8,957 nucleotides of DNA from contig JANYGR010000074.1 of NCBI GenBank assembly GCA_025359355.1, positions 1-8,957 on the forward strand, given 5' to 3'. Made by a program: the position numbers and the translations under genes. The first letter of the stretch is position 1, and every line of letters begins with the position of its first letter. Origin of the DNA: Bacteroidota bacterium (GTDB taxonomy: Bacteria > Bacteroidota > Bacteroidia > B-17B0 > Aurantibacillaceae). The notes beneath the pieces are model-generated. The model saw only the letters and a list, made by a program, of their open reading frames with translations. It had not been told where the DNA came from and did no database searches. Shown here piece by piece: positions 6,296 to 8,957 of this stretch.

Positions 6296-7340
6296 TATAA
6301 ATGATATAAACAAGCAAAATTCCTTGTCAAATGCTGAAAAACAAGCGTTTGAGAAAAAAATGCAACAAGACGAGTTAAGTTATTTATCTTCTGTTGCTTT
6401 TGAGCAATTTGCTGTAAATCAGATAGATATAAATAAACTACATCATTTAATCGATGAAAAATCAAAGTCGAGTTTTAATCAATTCAGCACAGTATTTATT
6501 TCTGTATTATGTGGGTTGTTAATAGGTGTTTCTGTGTTTTTTGTAATTTTTCAGAAAAACAAAATTCATCCTTCCGTATATCAGCAATTCCTAGAAGAGC
6601 CAAAAAGTATAAATAACTCGAACAAGGCTTTAAATACTGAAGACACAATTTTTCCAATAATTTCAAATCAAGAAAAGGTGAATAATGAAGAGCATTTTAA
6701 AATCAATGAAAATGCTGTTAATATTGAGAAAACAGAGGAAATTCCGGAAACACTTCCTACAAAACAAGGATCATTAAATGCTTTGGAAATAGAAGAAAAT
6801 CAGGAGTTGATTTTGCAATTTATACCAAACGCACCCGTGGTGTTTATAAATAATATGAAAGTAACGAATTACAGATTGTATTATTTTAAACGCAATGAGG
6901 GCGTCAATTTAGCTATAAACACAGGTGTTTCGGCACAATATGAAAATGGTTCAAATATAGAACGCGCTATATTAAATAAAAATTCGACCTATTTTGCACA
7001 CAAAATTATTCAAAGAGCGATGCGTTTGTTCGATAATAAATACTTCGTGGACTGTATAGAAGAACTTAATTTGTTATATGATTATAATAAAGATGATGCA
7101 AATGCCCAGTTCTATTTGGGATTATGTTATTATCATTTGGGAAAATATGCTTTAGCGCAATCTTTTTTTAATAAAAATTTAGATAATGTCATCAATATTT
7201 TTCATCAAGAATCGGAGTTTTATGAAGCAATGTGTTTATTAAAAACAAATCAACCCGAGCTTGCAAATGCCCAATTACAAAGGATTGTAGATAACAAGGG
7301 GTTTTATAGTGAAAGAGCAAAAGAGGTTTTGTCTAAATAA
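6288..7340 (+). CDS. Membrane-anchored TPR-like protein coupled to the ECF sigma gene
   Basis: I chose the ATG at 6288 (350 residues), which overlaps the sigma gene by 8 bp; a TTG at 6264 would only add eight residues that mirror sigma codons. Residues 1-66 are soluble, charged and presumably cytoplasmic. Residues about 67-89 form one transmembrane helix (FSTVFISVLCGLLIGVSVFF). A low-complexity Asn/Glu-rich linker (about 100-170) leads to a small beta-rich stretch (172-222) and a helical C-terminal part (about 236-345) that reads as TPR-like repeats (ANAQFYLGLCYYHLGKYALA, 271-290; a second at about 308-330). The layout of cytoplasmic N-part, one helix and large periplasmic sensor-like domain downstream of an ECF sigma is that of an anti-sigma factor. 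No known anti-sigma domain or CHCC zinc motif is visible, so that role is inference. The gene is followed by a 71-bp gap. Confidence 0.85.
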   Translation: MININDINKQNSLSNAEKQAFEKKMQQDELSYLSSVAFEQFAVNQIDINKLHHLIDEKSKSSFNQFSTVFISVLCGLLIGVSVFFVIFQKNKIHPSVYQQFLEEPKSINNSNKALNTEDTIFPIISNQEKVNNEEHFKINENAVNIEKTEEIPETLPTKQGSLNALEIEENQELILQFIPNAPVVFINNMKVTNYRLYYFKRNEGVNLAINTGVSAQYENGSNIERAILNKNSTYFAHKIIQRAMRLFDNKYFVDCIEELNLLYDYNKDDANAQFYLGLCYYHLGKYALAQSFFNKNLDNVINIFHQESEFYEAMCLLKTNQPELANAQLQRIVDNKGFYSERAKEVLSK

Positions 7341-7372
7341 GAACAAATAAAAAGTTGAGTCGAATATTTTTT

Positions 7373-7380
7373 TAATTTTG
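7373..7380 (+). promoter_or_regulatory. Candidate -7 promoter box for the S4-protein gene
   Basis: TAATTTTG matches TAnnTTTG, 31 bp upstream of the ATG at 7412. A TTG at 7355-7357 could act as the -33 element, but the 15-bp spacer is shorter than usual. This would give a 5' leader of about 25 bases and make the S4-protein/lipoprotein pair a separate transcription unit. Confidence 0.35.
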
Positions 7381-7411
7381 AGTTAGATTTATTAATAGCA
7401 ATCTATAACCA

Positions 7412-7795
7412 ATGACAAACGCCGTTCGATTAGATTCTTATTTATGGGCTATTAGAATGTACAAATCACGTTCGATGGCTAGTGATGCAATTAAGAGTAA
7501 TAAAGTAAAATTGAACGATGTGGTAATTAAACCGGCGCATCTTGTAAAGATAGGGGAGCGCTATACCTTATCGTTTCCTCAAGGCGTAAAAAAAATTGTA
7601 GAAGTTACGGGATTGATTGATAAACGCCAAAGTTACGAGGTCGCTCTCAAAAACTACATTGATCATTCGCCACCTATAGATAAGATCCAAACCTTAGATG
7701 ATGTGTTTTTTAATGTTAATATTAAGCGCGACAAAGGGGCCGGAAGACCTACTAAGAAAGACAAACGAGACATGACCGATTTTGGTTGGGAATAG
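7412..7795 (+). CDS. hslR: RNA-binding S4-domain protein of the Hsp15 (HslR) family
   Basis: A 127-residue protein, close to the 133 residues of E. coli Hsp15. The S4 domain covers about residues 5-65: VRLDSYLWAIRMYKSRSMAS (5-24) is the diagnostic opening (compare E. coli VRLDKWLWAARFYKTRALA), followed by AIKSNKVKLNDVVIKPAHLVKIGE. The C-terminal basic tail GRPTKKDKRDMTDF (111-124) also corresponds to the RRPDKKERRDLLRF end of Hsp15. In E. coli, Hsp15 binds stalled 50S subunits that carry a nascent chain and helps recycle them; the same role is assumed here. The symbol is by family and orthology is not proven. The ATG at 7412 starts directly at the S4 domain. A small lipoprotein gene follows after a 65-bp gap. 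Confidence 0.9.
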   Translation: MTNAVRLDSYLWAIRMYKSRSMASDAIKSNKVKLNDVVIKPAHLVKIGERYTLSFPQGVKKIVEVTGLIDKRQSYEVALKNYIDHSPPIDKIQTLDDVFFNVNIKRDKGAGRPTKKDKRDMTDFGWE

Positions 7796-7860
7796 AAGTT
7801 TTTAAATTTAAAAAGGCGAAAATCAAATCAAAACAGTATTTTCGTCAAAAAATAAAAACC

Positions 7861-8154
7861 ATGAAAATAAAAACCACATTAGTAATTATAATAACCGCAG
7901 CGTCTATTATTTCTTGTGACAAAACATATACTTGTTCTTGCAGAACAGTTCTTAATGAACCAGGATACTCTTCAAGTACATATAGAGATGATGCTTCTCC
8001 ATATACTGCAACAATGAGTAAAAGTGAAGCGCAGGCGGCTTGTAATGATAAAAAAGCGTCTCTAGATGAATCGTATAAAAATCTTTTTTCTAATAATGGA
8101 CTTTCACCTAATTCTAATAGTGTAACTGCAACGACAACATGTGATTTAAAATAA
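7861..8154 (+). CDS. Small cysteine-containing lipoprotein
   Basis: A 97-residue lipoprotein of unknown function. The ATG at 7861 gives a compact signal sequence (MKIKTTLVIIITAASIISC) with a lipobox I-I-S-C, so Cys19 would be lipidated. Starting further upstream in the same frame (7786) would put 25 basic residues before the signal peptide and is rejected. The mature part has Cys25 and Cys27 in TYTCSC, a cysteine in AQAACNDKK and one in the C-terminal TTTCDLK: four after the lipid cysteine, enough for two disulfides. It is otherwise rich in Ser/Thr/Asn, including a patch near the end. Small lipoproteins with a DKxYTCxC opening after the lipobox occur widely in Bacteroidota (from memory). A terminator follows 19 bp after the stop. 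Confidence 0.85.
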   Translation: MKIKTTLVIIITAASIISCDKTYTCSCRTVLNEPGYSSSTYRDDASPYTATMSKSEAQAACNDKKASLDESYKNLFSNNGLSPNSNSVTATTTCDLK

Positions 8155-8173
8155 ATTAAAACAGAATTATATT

Positions 8174-8198
8174 AAGCCACTTTTTAAGTGGCTTTTTT
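8174..8198 (+). terminator. Intrinsic terminator after the lipoprotein gene
   Basis: A 9-bp perfect stem AAGCCACTT / AAGTGGCTT (8174-8182 with 8186-8194) with a TTT loop runs into a six-T tract (8193-8198). It lies 19 bp after the lipoprotein stop and only 11 bp before the next gene's ATG at 8210. Confidence 0.88.
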
Positions 8199-8209
8199 GT
8201 TTGAAATAT

Positions 8210-8554
8210 ATGGATAAACATTTAGATAATTTTTTTCTAACCGTTCCAGAGCCTTATCAATCGGCTCTGTTATACTTGCGCCACTTCTTTATTGAAGAAA
8301 TGGATTTGCAAGAAAGTTGGAAATTTAATACACCTTTTTATTATTATAATGGAAAGTGGTTTGGTTATTTATCGTATAGTGAAAAACGTCACCACGAAAT
8401 TTATGTCGGGTTTATAAAAGGCTATAAAGTCACACATAAAAAGCTATTAAGCGAAGGGCGTAAACAAATAAAAGTATATCGTATAGATGCTACAAAAGAT
8501 ATTAACGCTATAGAATTAACGAAAATAACGAAGTTGCTTAAAGCCCAATATTAA
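8210..8554 (+). CDS. DUF1801 (YdhG-like) domain protein
   Basis: A 114-residue single-domain protein of the DUF1801 / YdhG-like fold (frataxin-like alpha-beta sandwich), whose biochemical role is not established. Recognisable parts are an N-terminal helix (EPYQSALLYLRHFFIEE, 14-30), the core WKFNTPFYYYNGKWFGYLSY (37-56), HHEIYVGFIKG (61-71) and the C-terminal K-Q-I-K-V-Y-R segment typical of the family. The ATG at 8210 is preferred; a TTG nine bases upstream lies in the T-rich end of the terminator. Its start is only 11 bp beyond that terminator, so its promoter must overlap the terminator or it depends on read-through. Its end overlaps the convergent beta-barrel gene by 17 bp. Confidence 0.85.
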   Translation: MDKHLDNFFLTVPEPYQSALLYLRHFFIEEMDLQESWKFNTPFYYYNGKWFGYLSYSEKRHHEIYVGFIKGYKVTHKKLLSEGRKQIKVYRIDATKDINAIELTKITKLLKAQY

Positions 8555-8957
8555 AGCCGATTTGAATGATTGGGTTTCGGTATGGAGAATAAGGACCTTG
8601 ATTGACATTATAAAAAATAGCAGCGACAAAGGCTCCTTTATCTGAAAAGGCTTGTCGATAACCGGCTCCAATTAATAGATTATCAACCCATCGGCGGGAA
8701 TCAGGAAAAGGAGATGCATAATCTGGAACGCTTAATTTATCCCAACCAACTTGCGCAAATACATTATCTAAAATCATATAACGCGCAAAAGCGTTGGCGC
8801 CATAAACAGTAGACACATAGCGGGTACCATAATAGGATTGACTATAATAGTTATAAGTTCCACCAACACCTACCGATAGTTTTTTATTTATTTTGCAACC
8901 AATTAATGGTTGTAAGCTAATATAGGTAACTGATCCGAAAGAGGCGCCCACATTGCC
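8538..8957 (-). CDS. Outer-membrane beta-barrel protein, partial (C-terminal part)
   Basis: The frame is open from the right edge to the TAA at 8540-8538, giving 139 visible residues; the N-terminus and signal peptide lie outside the window. A GTG at 8951 is not the likely start because the frame continues to the edge. The sequence alternates hydrophobic and polar residues with many aromatics and glycines, as in transmembrane beta-strands: VTYISLQPLIGCKINKKLSV, GVGGTYNYY, YGANAFARYMILDNVFAQVG, LLIGAGYRQAF, and a final strand PIIQIGFNIGL. This matches the small porin-family barrels frequent in Bacteroidota (TYIDLSPxxGY..., YGxxxFxRY, final GF-type strand; from memory). The last residue is Leu where Phe is usual for recognition by the barrel assembly machinery. 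Function is unknown beyond outer-membrane location. Confidence 0.85.
   Translation of the reverse strand, partial: GNVGASFGSVTYISLQPLIGCKINKKLSVGVGGTYNYYSQSYYGTRYVSTVYGANAFARYMILDNVFAQVGWDKLSVPDYASPFPDSRRWVDNLLIGAGYRQAFSDKGAFVAAIFYNVNQGPYSPYRNPIIQIGFNIGL

Noticed and set aside
7786..7860. An upstream extension of the lipoprotein frame, overlapping the S4-protein stop
   Set aside because: It would add 25 basic residues before a proper lipoprotein signal sequence that begins with its own ATG at 7861.

Overview
The window is AT-rich chromosomal DNA from a member of the Bacteroidota, probably a Flavobacteriales/Chitinophagales-like lineage. The reasons are: a TonB plug protein with a CarboxypepD_reg domain, secreted proteins with an '...AQ' signal-peptide end, TAnnTTTG promoter boxes, few recognisable Shine-Dalgarno sites, and a beta-barrel protein of a type common in that phylum. 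I see no insertion sequence, prophage, CRISPR array or RNA gene.

Layout. (a) 1-569: 3' part of an unrecognised protein gene with one hydrophobic glycine-rich segment. (b) 603-2507: mnmG (gidA), a wobble-uridine tRNA modification enzyme, with a Bacteroidota -7 box directly before its ATG. (c) 2514-3001: a small secreted-protein gene that is split by a frameshift. (d) 3053-3625: a GNAT acetyltransferase. (e) 3675-4559: a zinc-ribbon plus SAM methyltransferase, followed by a strong terminator. (f) 4693-5541, minus strand: a TonB plug protein with no barrel. It is divergent from (g) 5705-7340, an ECF sigma factor overlapping a membrane-anchored TPR protein. (h) 7412-8154: an Hsp15-type S4 protein and a small cysteine-containing lipoprotein, then a terminator. 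(i) 8210-8554: a DUF1801 protein, tail-to-tail with (j) a partial outer-membrane beta-barrel gene at the right edge.

The most notable signal is not a gene. Three copies of the ParB-binding centromere site parS (consensus TGTTNCACGTGAAACA) lie within 950 bp, at 3025-3040, 3628-3643 and 3959-3974. The first two are exact reverse complements of each other and bracket the acetyltransferase gene. The third is written into the codons of the methyltransferase just before its SAM-binding loop. Together with mnmG, which is often origin-linked, this suggests the window is part of the chromosome's centromere-like region near oriC.

The second point of interest is the divergent pair of a plug-only TonB protein and an ECF sigma / membrane TPR operon. 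They share a 163-bp intergenic region holding a 36-bp inverted repeat and a 12-bp perfect palindrome. This is a candidate regulatory module. Its function is inferred from layout only.
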